Source of the DNA: Climacium dendroides
Lineage: Eukaryota; Streptophyta; Bryopsida; Hypnales; Climaciaceae
DNA length: 64,000 nucleotides
Direction of reading: 5' to 3'
NCBI GenBank assembly: GCA_950106755.1
Contig: OX467089.1
Location: forward strand, 1,676,501-1,740,500
Below are positions 46,030 to 57,072 of the stretch, one piece after another (the stretch's first letter is position 1; each line of letters starts with the position of its first letter). The position numbers were made by a program, and so were the translations under genes. The notes under the pieces are model-generated. The model was given only the letters and a program-made list of their open reading frames with translations. It was not told the DNA's origin and made no database searches.

Positions 46030-48000
46030 CTGTGCATTATAACTCACCTCGGGAATTGAAAAATGAGGACCTTGAAATGCAATGCAGATGGATTAATTTC
46101 CAAAACCTGCAATATTATCCACATTTTCAACAAATTCAAGAGTTGAAAAAAGCCAAAGAAATCAAAAACATCTCAAACCAGCAGACCACCTAAACCTAAA
46201 ACCAAAAAGTCATTGTACAAACCTACAACATCCCAAACAAGCATGTTTCCATCTAGAAACTCCCAAACCATGAATTCTAACAAAATACAACAAACCTCAC
46301 GAGAACTAAAAAAGGAACGTACGCACACGATACATCCCGCAAGTTAAACCCCATTGGACATTGCAGCTAGCTTTACAACAATCACAGAAATCACTATTCA
46401 AAGCTGAGATGGTGCAAGAGAATTGAAATTAATACATACCTGAGTTTCTACAAGCAAGCGCTATGCAACTTCAGCCTCAACTTAGCTCCTACTTTCAATG
46501 TAGCTGCTTATTATGGACTCCACAATCTTGTAACTCCAGTGCTACAATTGTCAATCTGAAATGCAAAAAACAAACCAATTTTAAAAAACTTACATTGCAA
46601 ACCAAATGCCAAGAAACAAACTGCAAACATATTCCAAGCAACCACATTCCTTCCAACAATTACAAAGAAAGATCCAATCTGTTGGGAGCAAATACCTCCT
46701 AATACAATACACAACTCTTATCAGAAAGCAAATACCTCCAAACACAATACACAACTCTTATCCACAATAATTGAATTTCAACAAGATTCTTTGGGCACCC
46801 AACACAATGCGATTTCATCTTCAATTTTGTTTGAATTCAAGACCATTTTTCCACAAAAAACTACATCACTGCAAGTACGGCAAGCTTCAAAACAAGGCGC
46901 CCTTGCAATTCAACAGAACTTCAGTAGGTGAACAATTCCAATCACCGTTGATCAATCTTCGATGATCAAAATGAATGCTTCCCTCTGAACCTATGCTGAG
47001 TTACAATCCACTTCCAAACGCACTTTAACCAAGCACCGAATCCAGAGCTAGCAAATATGATCAGCCTCACAATGCAAGTTTGATGTAGGGCAATGCCGAG
47101 TTATCTCGTAAGAATGCACATCACATAAGCCTAAGCATTTCGTTGGAACTCAATGGGGAGATTGCGCTATTGATTCAGTTCCATTACTACAGTTTGTTGA
47201 AGCAAGGGAATCTATCTTGTTCTAAGCCCCAATTCCAATTTGCGATGTCCGTTGTCGGGGTTTTAGGGTTCAGGGTTTGGCGTATGAAATCCTTCAGAGT
47301 ACGCAATTCGAATTTTTTCTCTCAAGCGAGGTCGAAAACACATATCGAACAGAGCAAGGAAAGAAAGGATACCTGATACCCTAAACCGCTGTTGCTGCGC
47401 CCTGTGCTCCGGCGCCCTTTGCTGCGAGCGCCCGAGTGCTCCTCTGCTGCAAGACGAAGTTAGTTCTCTCTCTCACTCTCTGGAGTACCAATTCATTCAA
47501 GCAAGCAATTCAAGCACAATTCACAAGCTGCTTGAATTGGATGTGGCGAGAGCATCATAGGGAGTTGTGCAGGTTTGTCTCTTTCTTTATAGGACATGTT
47601 GTGCAGTACCATATGGACGAGAGAGATCCAAAAGCTATTACAGAATACTACGAAGCTCACAGAGAGAAGGGCGATACCAGGGGGGGAATTTTCCGGGTAT
47701 GTAACTATCCCGTGCTCTCTACTACAAGACCAGCACCCTCTGCTGCAAGACCGTGCTCCCTCACTCTCCTCCAACCCACAATGTCTTCTGCAATCGTGCA
47801 GCTCTCTCAATGAGCAATCCAGGTTCCACCTTCCGTTGTGAGCATGGAAAATCCTGCTCCCTCACTCTCCTCCAATCCCACAATCCGACACCTCTGCTCT
47901 ACTATGAAAACTGAAAAACAAAAAACACGAAAACAAAACAAAAACACACACTCACACTACACAACACGACAGAGCAAAACACAGACAACAAAACACAATG
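46030..48000. other. Central non-coding region of Element II, first part
   Basis: Only short unsupported ORFs are present. A duplicated phrase TGCTCCCTCACTCTCCTCC occurs at about 47753 and 47853, and CTCTGCTGCAAGAC-type units occur near 47440-47745. No gene is identified. Confidence 0.55.
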
Positions 48001-48002
48001 AA

Positions 48003-48300
48003 CCTGCCCGAACCCTAACCAACCCGAACCCTCCATCCCGCGACGAACCCGCCCAATCCTGTTCCCGCCTACCCAAACATGTTCCCGCCCGCCCGAACCT
48101 GTTCCTGCCCGCCCGAACGTATACCTGCCCACCCGAACCTGTTTCTGCCCGCCCAAACCTGTTCCCGCCCGTCCGAACCTGTACCCGCCCGCCCAAACTT
48201 GTTCCCGCCCGCCCGAACCTGTACCTGCCCGGACCCGGACCCGCCTCAGGAAACCGTACCCGGATTCGCCCAAACCGGTACCCGGACACGCCTATGGAAC
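48003..48300 (+). repeat. C-rich minisatellite in Element II
   Basis: Repeats of about 24 bp built on CCCGCCCGAACCTGTTC fill this region. The G-rich strand is the coding strand of the ParB-like gene (minus), the same relative strand as the G-rich minisatellite of Element I. ORFs across it are artefacts. Confidence 0.82.
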
Positions 48301-48417
48301 CCGTACTAAAACCGGCTTTATACTTCTTTTGCATTACTACTAGAGTACCCTGTAGCATTGCCACGATGAAAACAAAAATAAAAGTAATTTTTAAATTTTC
48401 TTAAAAAACAAAAACAT

Positions 48418-48710
48418 CTAAAAAATGCATAACTTTCTAACTGTAAGTTCGAATGCCATGAAACCAAGCCTGTGCACCCCTCCTCGCCAAGAACTCTCCA
48501 ACAATACCAAAATTGTGACCAAAATAACTAAAAAATGCACAACTTTCTCACCGTGAGGCGGAATGCCACAAAACCAAGCCCGTGCACGCCTCCTTGTCAA
48601 GAGCTTTCCGACGGTACTAAGATTGCAACCGAAATATAAGAAAAAATAATTTTCTAATTTTCTAGAACCAAAAATAACTCGAAAATGCACAACTTTGACA
48701 CCGTTCACGA
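48418..48710. repeat. Tandem repeat of about 125 bp
   Basis: Two full copies and one partial copy of a unit containing AAAATGCACAACTTTCT and AAACCAAGCC-GTGCAC are present. No coding content is seen. Confidence 0.75.
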
Positions 48711-49016
48711 AGCTTTTGAGATTTGTTCACGAAGCTTTTGAGATTTACAAGTTCTTCCTTGAAATTTTTTTTTCCAGGTGCCAATGTTAGTAACAATTGA
48801 ATCAAATTTCTAATGCATTTTAATGTATGTGTATTTTTTACCATATTCACTATTTGATTCATGTATTTCATTCATCATTCATTAAATTACTATTGATTAT
48901 ATCAATATATGCTTATTTTTTAAATAAATTATATGAATATTTTAGTAATTTTCATTTAAATATTTATTAAAATTCTTGCTCTGCATTCTATCATACTACT
49001 AAAATCACTAGGCTTT

Positions 49017-49110
49017 CTGTAATATCACCTTTTTACACTGTGTGATATTATCAAGCTTCAACGGCTATTTGACCTATAATAGCACAGAGTGTAAAAAGGT
49101 GATATTACAG
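49017..49110. mobile_element. Small hairpin MITE-like element
   Basis: CTGTAATATCACCTTTTTAC at the left is reversed at the right over about 26 bp, with one base inserted, around a 40-bp loop. No clear target duplication is visible, so the edges are approximate. Confidence 0.55.
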
Positions 49111-49599
49111 AGGTAAAGTGATATTATGGAGGCTTCATATTTCTTGGCTTCATACTTCATTTTACTTCCACAATTCTTTGATTTTGTTTTCTTACTACCA
49201 AATGATTTGAAGTTTTGTTAGATAAAAGCAATTTTGAATTCTACAATAAAGTATTTACAAAGTCTTTACAATCTGACAAATTTGCATTTTCATTCTTCAA
49301 TTTTGGTCACCACTGCTTGTAAGTGAAAAAATTCATCAAGTGGTGGTGTCCTTGCAAATGTTTTCATATTTACAAAGATTTCAAAAAAAAAATTATGATA
49401 TAAAGATTTTCTTTAATTACTTTCTATTGCACAATATATGTATTTCCAAAAAGTATTGTATGAGAATGTCAATATTTTCATTTAAAGATTATAAATACTT
49501 TATTAATCTACATTCTATCACATAAGGATTTGATGAAAGTAATATAGTTAACGTGTAGCAAAGCAAGCGCCAACCGCTAGTCTAATACATAAAAATTCT

Positions 49600-51030
49600 A
49601 ATGAATGATTGAAATTTTGAGGATGAATGCGTCTGGTAGGATTCATTGAAAAAAATATTTGAAAAGAACCCTATTGCTTTCCTACACTTTGTCAATTGAA
49701 AATTTGAAATGGGTTTTTAAAAAAATCCTCTAAAAATCATGCTGTATTTAATAGAAACCAAACCAATAAATTATATCGTTTTGACGTGGAAGCATGTCCG
49801 AAAACATAACACACAAGTTGCAAATCTTCAAAATAATGAGGATTCATGGAAAAATGAAGTTTAAGAGAACCCTATTGCTTCCCCACACTTTTCCAAGTGA
49901 AATGGATTTAAAAAAAAGAGACTCTAAAAATCATGCTGTATTTAATAGAACCCAAACCAATAAATTATATCGTTTTGACGTGGAAGCATGTCCGAAAACA
50001 TAACACACAAGTTGCAAATCTTCGAAATAATAAGGATTCATGGGAAATGAAGTTTAAGAGAACCCTATTGCTTCCCTACACTTTTCCAAGTGAAATGGGT
50101 TTTAGAAAAAAGACTCTAAAAATCATGCTGTATTTAATAAAACCCAAACCAATAAATTATATCTGTTTGACGTGGAAGCATGTCCAAAAACGTAACACAC
50201 AAGTTGCAAATGTTCAAAATAATTAGGATTCATGGAAAAACTTAATTTTAAGACAACCCTATTGCTTTCCTACACTGTCTTCTTCATTTGAAATGGATTT
50301 CAAAACAAATACTCTAAAAATCATGTTGTATTTAATAGAATCCAAACCAATAAATTATATCAGTTTGACGTGGAAGCATGTCCAAAAACGTAACACATAA
50401 GTTGCAATTGTTCAAAATAATTAGGATTCATGGAAAAACTTAATTTTAAGACAACCCAGCCTATTGCATTCCTACACTATCTTCTTCATTTGAAATGGAT
50501 TTCAAAACAAATACTCTAGAAATCATGCTGTATTTAATAGAATCCAAACCAATAAATTATATCGGTTTGACGTGCAAGCATGTCCAAAAATGTAACACAC
50601 AAGTTGCAAATGTTCAAAATAATTAGGATTCATGGAAAAACTTAATTTTAAGACAACCCAGCCTATTGCATTCCTACACTATCTTCTTCATTTGAAATGG
50701 ATTTCAATACAAATACTCTAGAAATCATGTTGTATTTAATAGAATCCAAACCAATAAATTATATCGGTTTGACGTACAAGCATGTCCAAAAACGTAACAC
50801 AGAAGTTGCAAATGTTCAAAATAATTAGGATTCATGGAAAAACTTAATTTTAAGACAACCCTATTGCTTTCCCACACTTTTTCAAATGAGTTTCCAAAAA
50901 AATACTTTAAGATTGATGTTGTATTTAATACAAACCAAACCATTAATTTGTATCGGTTTGACGTGGAAGCATGTCCGAAAAAATAACACACAAGTTGCAA
51001 ATCTCTGCGAAATAATTCGGATTCATGGAA
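49600..51030. repeat. Array of seven units of about 190-202 bp
   Basis: The phrase AATCATGCTGTATTTAATAG recurs at about 49735, 49929, 50121, 50319, 50521, 50722 and 50911. Each is followed by CCAATAAATTATAT and TTTGACGTGGAAGCATGTCC. Units drift in length by small indels. Open frames here are repeat artefacts. It is a satellite-like array inside Element II. Confidence 0.88.
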
Positions 51031-51186
51031 AAATTAATATTGTGAATATTATAAAAAGAATTGAAAGTGCATGCAGTATAATTCCTGAGTGTGTACAAAA
51101 ACCTTGAATTCACTTCTAAATTAAATATTTGTTCAATATTTCAAAAACATGATATGAAATGATTTATTAATCTACAAAAATACCTG

Positions 51187-51292
51187 AACCCGAGACCCTA
51201 AACCCTAGAGACCCTAAACCCTAAAGACCCTAAACCTTGAAAACCCTAAACCCTAAACCCTAAAGACCCTAAACCCTAAACCGTAAAACCCT
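51187..51292 (-). repeat. Telomere-like CCCTAAA tract with GACC spacers
   Basis: CCCTAAACCCTAGAGACC and CCCTAAAGACC units alternate. This is another telomere-like tract in Element II. Confidence 0.8.
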
Positions 51293-51299
51293 TATTGAT

Positions 51300-52270
51300 A
51301 AAATCACATGCAAACACTTGGGTGGTGCAAAAGGTTGTGTTTGTCTAAATTTACAAAGAGACCCTAACTTCAGCAAAATCAAATTGACTTCCAAAAATTG
51401 CAAAAGAAAAAAAGACAATGAAGACTTCTTGCCTAGATTCTGTTACAAATAGAATCTAGAAATTAGTGCTTAACGGTGTAAGAAAGCAACCTCATAAGTA
51501 CTTAATAGCTGTCAGTGGCTATTTCTGTCATGAACAGTGTAGGCGGGAATCAAAAATCAAAGGAATTTGCGGAAGGAGTTCAGGATTTTCAAATTCCATC
51601 CTACAGCTCCCGCCTTCGCATTCGCGCCTACACATTGCCGCCAAAATTGTTTTGAATGTCATTGCGTCCGCGCGCATTAGGGTACTCTCCTTCTCCGTCG
51701 CGAATGCATGGACGTTCATGCGAGATTTCACTTCTCTCATGTCATTACTGAACTCTATCAACTTCTGTACTTGTACTATCTAGAGTGTCGGAGTATTGCA
51801 CTTCGAGGATCTCGGTGAACGCGCTTGTTGCCTTCCGTATGTCCTCAGGTTAGAAGCCTTTAGCATTTTCAAACATTTTCATTCAATGGATTGGACATAG
51901 TTACTTTGTAAGCACATAGTAGTTTTCTGAGTGTGTATAATGTTTCTTTCAACGCTGCCATCTATTGTCGAGTTCCTAGTTGCTAAAGTTGGCAGAGTGC
52001 GTGTGTTTCCAACGTTTATTACTGAAAATCGAGTTGCACGATTATGAGTTCTGGGCTTCCTCAATTTTTAGTGACAAGGTCTTTATTCAATGTTCAGTTC
52101 TCGACATTTGAGTTGTAGAATTCTGCGAATGCAGTGCCCGATTATCTCGCCGAGAAACCCGGAACACGAGATCACGGTTACTACGAGACTGCCAACACAA
52201 TGTCCGAGAAATCCGGAACTGTTTAGGTCGAGTCGCCCTGAATACGAACAACGGTACATGAGTAATTTTA
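51300..52270. other. Non-coding stretch before the 57-bp array
   Basis: No supported gene is present. It precedes the palindrome array and probably forms part of the 5' flank of the transposase-like gene at 53329. Confidence 0.5.
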
Positions 52271-52276
52271 GTGCAC

Positions 52277-52582
52277 TTCAGGTCGAGTCGACCTGAATGT
52301 GAGATTGTCTACATTAGTCATTCGTTCATGCAATTCAGGTTGAGTCGACCTGAATGTGAGATTGTCTACATTAGTCATTCGTTCATGCAATTCAGGTCGA
52401 GTCGACCTGAATGTGAGATTGTCTACATTAGTCATTCGTTCATGCAATTCAGGTCGAGTCGACCTGAATGTGAGGTTCTCTACATTAGTCATTCGTTCAT
52501 GCAACTCAGGTTGAGTCGACCTGAATGTGAGATTGTCTACATTAGTCATTCGTTCATGCAATTCGGGTTGAGTCGACTTGAA
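52277..52582. repeat. Tandem 57-bp array of Element II palindromes
   Basis: Six palindromes begin at 52277, 52334, 52391, 52448, 52505 and 52562, exactly 57 bp apart. The linkers are near-identical (TGTGAGATTGTCTACATTAG, then TCATTCGTTCATGCAA). The first, third and fourth are perfect TTCAGGTCG-AGT-CGACCTGAA. Because 57 is divisible by three, open frames run through both strands without being genes. The array lies about 750-1050 bp upstream of the transposase-like gene. Confidence 0.93.
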
Positions 52583-52681
52583 CTGACCCATATGATAGTA
52601 ATTGAAGTAATGTAAAACGTATCCTAGGTAGATTGAATAGTTCTGTCATCGAATATCATTTATGAAATGGTATACATGGCA

Positions 52682-53258
52682 ATTCAGATCGAGTCGACCT
52701 AAACCGTATCTATAATTGTAATTTCGTTCAAGTGAAAATCTCGTTGATGTCCTGCTGAAATTCCCGATATTCACAGATTTAGTCACCAAGAATTCTGTAC
52801 GTAATGATAATAGTGTGCAGATGGGATTCGGCTCACTGCAAGTCCTCATTTTAGGTCGGTTCGACCTGAAGTGTGGGTACTCCCATCACAGACTTCAGTT
52901 CGAGAAGTTCGAGATTCTTAAAGGAATAAAATAGGGAATTTCCTGTCGAATTGAACAGATGAAGATGGGTTCATTCTCTCAGAGTACAAGGGACACTTCA
53001 GGTCGATCCGAGCTCAAGTTCAGGATTGTACTCAGTCTTCTTACATTTATATTTTCGGTTGACAAAAATTATACAAGACAGGGGTCAGATACTTCAGGTC
53101 GATTCGACTTGAAAACAGAGTTTACATAAATCTGAATTTATAAGGAATTTTAATGAATGATGTCAATTGCACTTGAAACCTAGGCTTCAGAAAATAAGAT
53201 CGTTCCTGTCATAGATGTACCTATAACATTTGGTCATTCAGGTCGGGTCGACCTGAAT
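52682..53258 (+). promoter_or_regulatory. Dispersed palindromes upstream of the Element II transposase gene
   Basis: Palindromes stand at 52682, 52850, 52997, 53093 and 53238. The last, TTCAGGTCG-GGT-CGACCTGAA, is perfect and ends 70 bp before the ATG at 53329. Confidence 0.8.
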
Positions 53259-53328
53259 ATGAATGAAATTGCATGATCTATGCTGCAATTCACTTACCCT
53301 ATTTCACATTGCATTTTTATAGATATCC

Positions 53329-56210
53329 ATGGATACTATAGATGACCCTGATGACATGGACATGTCATCAGGTTCTGAATCCAGTGAATTCAGACATGAT
53401 GAAGAGGATTTTATGGCATCTTCAGAAGGCGAATTTCAGAATATCGAAGCAATGAATGTTGGGGTCCCGGAATGCGAAGGTCTACCGCGTCGGCTTTGGA
53501 ATACTCGAGTTGTCACCTTGTACAATGAGGCTGGAGTGCTTGTGGGTGAAGGTGTCTGTCATAGTGTGAACTCTGACCTCGTTTTGGGTGCCAATGGCCC
53601 TCTTGGTGACACCCACGTGGCGATCCACATCTCCAAAACACATAGCGAAGAGGACCTACTAGAGGAACAAGTGTGCTCATTGTTGGCTTGGCCTATTCAT
53701 CTTGTCCACTATTGTGGAGCTAGCCTTAGAGACCATGAGGCTAGGGACAAATTCAATTGTCTCCAACAAGCTCTCTTAAATCCGCCCTCTTCGACGTCTT
53801 CGAGACCATACACAAGTATGGTTCGAAATGCGCCCCGTGAAACAAATTTGAAATCGAAGGAGTTGCTTACTCAAGATTCCATCCATGCAGTGTCTACTAA
53901 AATATGTTGTAGTCGCAACTGTGTTCAGCCATTTCCTAGGGATAAGATTCGAGCCTTTCGTGAATGCATGTATCGCAATTCCACGTTCAAACACAGGACC
54001 TACATGAAAATGGATGTGCACAGGCAGATGCATGTTGACGAGCGTGGTAGACGAATGGTGTCAATTGACAATACACCGGTATGTATGCGAGCGTGGATGC
54101 ATATAGTTGGGGTCCCTGAGGCCACATTCTATCGCTACCAATCTTACATGAGGCGTGGTCGAGAGGCAAAGGACCATGGCAATAAGGGAACGGTGAAACT
54201 GAGGAAACATACTCAACAAGCTATAGCAACATTGAAGTGCATTCTGGAAAAAGAAGCAGATCACATGCCTCATCGTACGAAGACCCTGAAGTCAGGAGAG
54301 AAAGTTGTGGCCAAGATCCTACCTTCCACCTTCTAGTGGAAGGGTAAGATGAAAGAATTCAATGATGTCAATGTTGTTTTTGGACTGAGTGAGGTGTCAG
54401 CTTCGAACTTGAGTAAGATTAGGTGCTGTAAGTTCCCTGAGTATGAGGTGAAGAAGCCTAGAGACAATTTTGCACGATGTGGCACGTGTGATAAATTGCA
54501 AGACCTCAAGAAGGGTGCTATAAGTGGGTCTCACAATGAATTGAAGTATTCTCGGAAGTTGGATAGGCACGTTGAGATTGCTCGAGCTCATCGGGAGTTG
54601 TATTATACAAACCGTCACCGTTTAGTAGCTTTTCCACATGAATGCCTCACAGTTATGCACAACAAGATGGATCATGCAAAGATTGCTTCTCCAGTCTTTT
54701 CCCACAGGAATAAGGAGCTTGATGGCCTTGTGAAATTGCCTGTGTCTGTCACTGGCATGATTGCTCATGGTCATGGAGATGTGCATTACGCACATTATGG
54801 TTTGGATCTCTTTAAACACGATTTAAACTATACAATTGGTTCTATGGAAAAGTTGTTGTGGGATCTGGAATTGCCATCGAAGTCTTCTTCTCGGCAATTA
54901 TTTTTTGGGTCAGGTTCTTCAAATTTGTTCAGGGCAGTGCTGCAGGGTAAAGAAATGTGCGACGCGTCACTGCCACCACCTCCAATGAATGCAGTTCCAG
55001 CAGTGCCTTTGCCTCCTATTTTGAATGTGCAAATGGACAATGCCACAAGAATAGATATGTTTTCTGTTTCTGGTCTCTACTTGTTGCTAACAAGATCTTC
55101 AGAGAAGTGTATGTCAACTTCATGATTGTTGGTCACACACATGACGACATTGACGCATTGTTTGGAAGATGGAGCATGCTGCTGAAGAAGGAGAACTTCC
55201 CAACAATCCCGGCGCTCATGAAGTCATTCATGGATGTTGAGTCTATTCCTACTATCCCTCACCTCATAGAGGAGGTGCCTGATTTCAAGCGTTTCATTGC
55301 AGGAAAATGGATGGATGGTGATGAAATCCTTGTGGGACACACAAGACCGCAACAAGTGAAGTTCTACCTAGACTCTGTTGGATGCCCAGTCATGAAGTAC
55401 AAGTTGAAGTGCACGGATGAAAACTAGTTAGGCAGGCACGATCAAGCCATTAAGTTGTAGAAAGAAGACGATGAAGGACGGAGTTTGTGGCCACGTGGTG
55501 TGCCTTTCCCAGTACCACTCAACCCAATGAAAGGTGTTAATGACATAGTCAAAGGTTTATCAAGATTCATAAACTATTGGGACGACTTGTGCAGAGCAGA
55601 CGTGAGTGGAGAACATCGTAGGCGCTATGAGAATGTGGTGCGCTATTGGCGTGGTGTAAAGGCAGCTCTTCAAGAGCCACTTCCTACTTCTAGTGCTCTA
55701 AAAGACGGTTTTTGGCCAACTACTCGTATTCAAGTGACAGAAGCTGATCATTTAGACGAAGATGGTGAAGATCTCGAAGAGCATGGAGAGGATGAGCCTT
55801 ATGTTGGGCCCTTGAGGGATCGTCCACAACCATCCTTTAGGATGGCTCGAGATGTATACGAAGGGTATTTTGTTGCAGTTCGCCCTGCAGATGGTGACAG
55901 CAGACCAGTTTGGATTGCCAGAGCATTGTTTGATCCAAACTCTAACCCCGAGAAACCAAACTGTATGTACATTCTATACTTTCGGCCAACATCACACAAT
56001 CAAGAAGTTCAAGACTTCTATGAAGGATGGGATAGTGATAGAGGTTTGCTTTGGAGGGTTGATGAAACCGAAGAACCTGCATGGGAGACAACAAACGCTT
56101 TAATTACAGCATGGAAGTCTCAAAACAGAAGAGGTACTCGCCAATGCAGAATCAAGATCCCTACAGTTCAAATCGAAATCATCAACCAGAGTTTGGCTTC
56201 ATATACATGA
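53329..56210 (+). pseudogene. DUF7869/DDE-like transposase candidate, Element II copy
   Basis: ATG 53329 opens an acidic N-terminus. The 'VVTLYNEAGVLVGEGVCH' domain follows, then 'CCSRNCVQPFPRDKIRAF', an HTH-like 'VPEATFYRYQSY' and 'FARCGTCDKLQDL'. The core has 'MHNKMDHAKI', 'QMDNAT' and 'VGHTHDDIDALFGRWS'. The C-terminal 'GYFVAVRPADGDSRPVWIA' region ends 'IINQSLASYT'. A small deletion after 'QMDNAT' shifts the frame. TAGs stand at 54334 (Gln in the Element III copy) and at 55425 and 55458 (both Trp in that copy). It is the most complete copy but not intact. Its 3' flank (56211-57068) ends in the terminal repeat. Confidence 0.7.
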
Positions 56211-56744
56211 TATGGAGAAATCATGTACATACATTGGATGCATTTTAACTATGACATTCATATGGAGGGTATTGTTTTATTTCTACATCTTATATGAAGT
56301 TGTTTTTCATTGCATAAGTGTTGGACCCTTAATATTATAATAGATGATAGTCGTTTCAGTTTTTTTTAGAGGATATAGGTTTCCGTTGATTGATTCTATT
56401 TTAGTGTTTGATATTGCATGATTGTTTTCAAGTGTATGTTTTGTGTTTACAAAACAATGGAATTTAAATATAGTCTTTAATATATATATATTTTTTTATT
56501 CTTGAGCTATATTTTCTCTATTTTTTAATTCATTTTCTTATTTGTGTATCACTAAATATATTTTATTTGAAATTACATTGCTATTGGAGAAAAAAATGTA
56601 GTGGATATATCCACTATTTATTTGGTTAACATGTAAAGCACTTGTCACATTCTGGGTAGGGGGTCGGTTGGTTGTTACAACTTTCCTATTGGCAAAGCTC
56701 ACTTAGTAGCACCAAGTCATGTTTTTTCTCTCATGCGCTCATAC

Positions 56745-56822
56745 AAACCCAATGGGAATTGAACCCGGACAGCTTCAATGAGATGAACAACCCCTTACAA
56801 CCAACCGCGGAGCTTATGACTT
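56745..56822 (-). repeat. tRNA-like segment near the end of Element II
   Basis: On the minus strand a GGTTCAATTCC B-box (plus 56755-56765) follows an A-box-like GGTTGGTTGTAAGGGG (plus 56791-56806). Similar sequence is at 36448-36530. It could be tRNA-derived, SINE-like material inherited by the family. A true cloverleaf is not evident. Confidence 0.4.
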
Positions 56823-57043
56823 GGTGTTCAAAAGATGTCATTCTCTTCACTTATATAAATCAAAATATATACCCTAAAGCAAACTTCATGTATTTCAAAA
56901 GTCCATTACTAAAAAGACTCTCATTTTAATGGAAATTGTGTATTACAACTAGCAAAGTTAGTGTTTGCCCACCTAAACTAGTTAACATTACAATTCACTT
57001 TTTAGGGCCTAAATGGAAAATATTATTATGAGAGGCCCTAAAC

Positions 57044-57068
57044 CTCTCAAAATATTGAATATTGTATT
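57044..57068 (-). repeat. Right terminal inverted repeat of Element II
   Basis: In reverse it reads AATACAATATTCAATATT plus TTGAGAG. It is followed by target duplication TACG at 57069-57072. Element III has the same end type at 36211. Confidence 0.82.
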
Positions 57069-57072
57069 TACG

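Larger units (their letters stand above)
37566..57068. mobile_element. Element II: 19.5-kb DNA transposon carrying four genes
   Basis: The ends are AACGTAATATTCATTAAA (37566) and the reversed AATACAATATTCAATATT (57068). They are imperfect inverted repeats of the Element I type, flanked by TACG (37562-37565, 57069-57072). The empty site is readable, because the Element III transposase frame continues across it. The cassette (38020-44610, minus) is divergent from the transposase-like gene (53329-56210, plus), as in Element I but inverted. About 30 copies of TTCAGGTCG-N3-CGACCTGAA are confined to it. The centre (45.7-52.2 kb) is non-coding, with telomere-like, C-rich and 200-bp repeats. Confidence 0.87.

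Noticed and set aside
47902..48404. Gly/Arg-rich and Pro/Arg-rich ORFs over the C-rich minisatellite
   Set aside because: Repeat artefacts of a short GC-rich unit, open on both strands.
52277..52582. CRISPR-like appearance of regularly spaced palindromic repeats
   Set aside because: The intervals between palindromes are near-identical to each other, so this is a simple tandem repeat. No cas-like gene is present and the genome is eukaryotic.
52268..52615. Open frames on both strands across the 57-bp array, giving repetitive peptides
   Set aside because: The period is divisible by three, so any frame without a stop in one unit stays open. Both strands are equally open, which points to an artefact.
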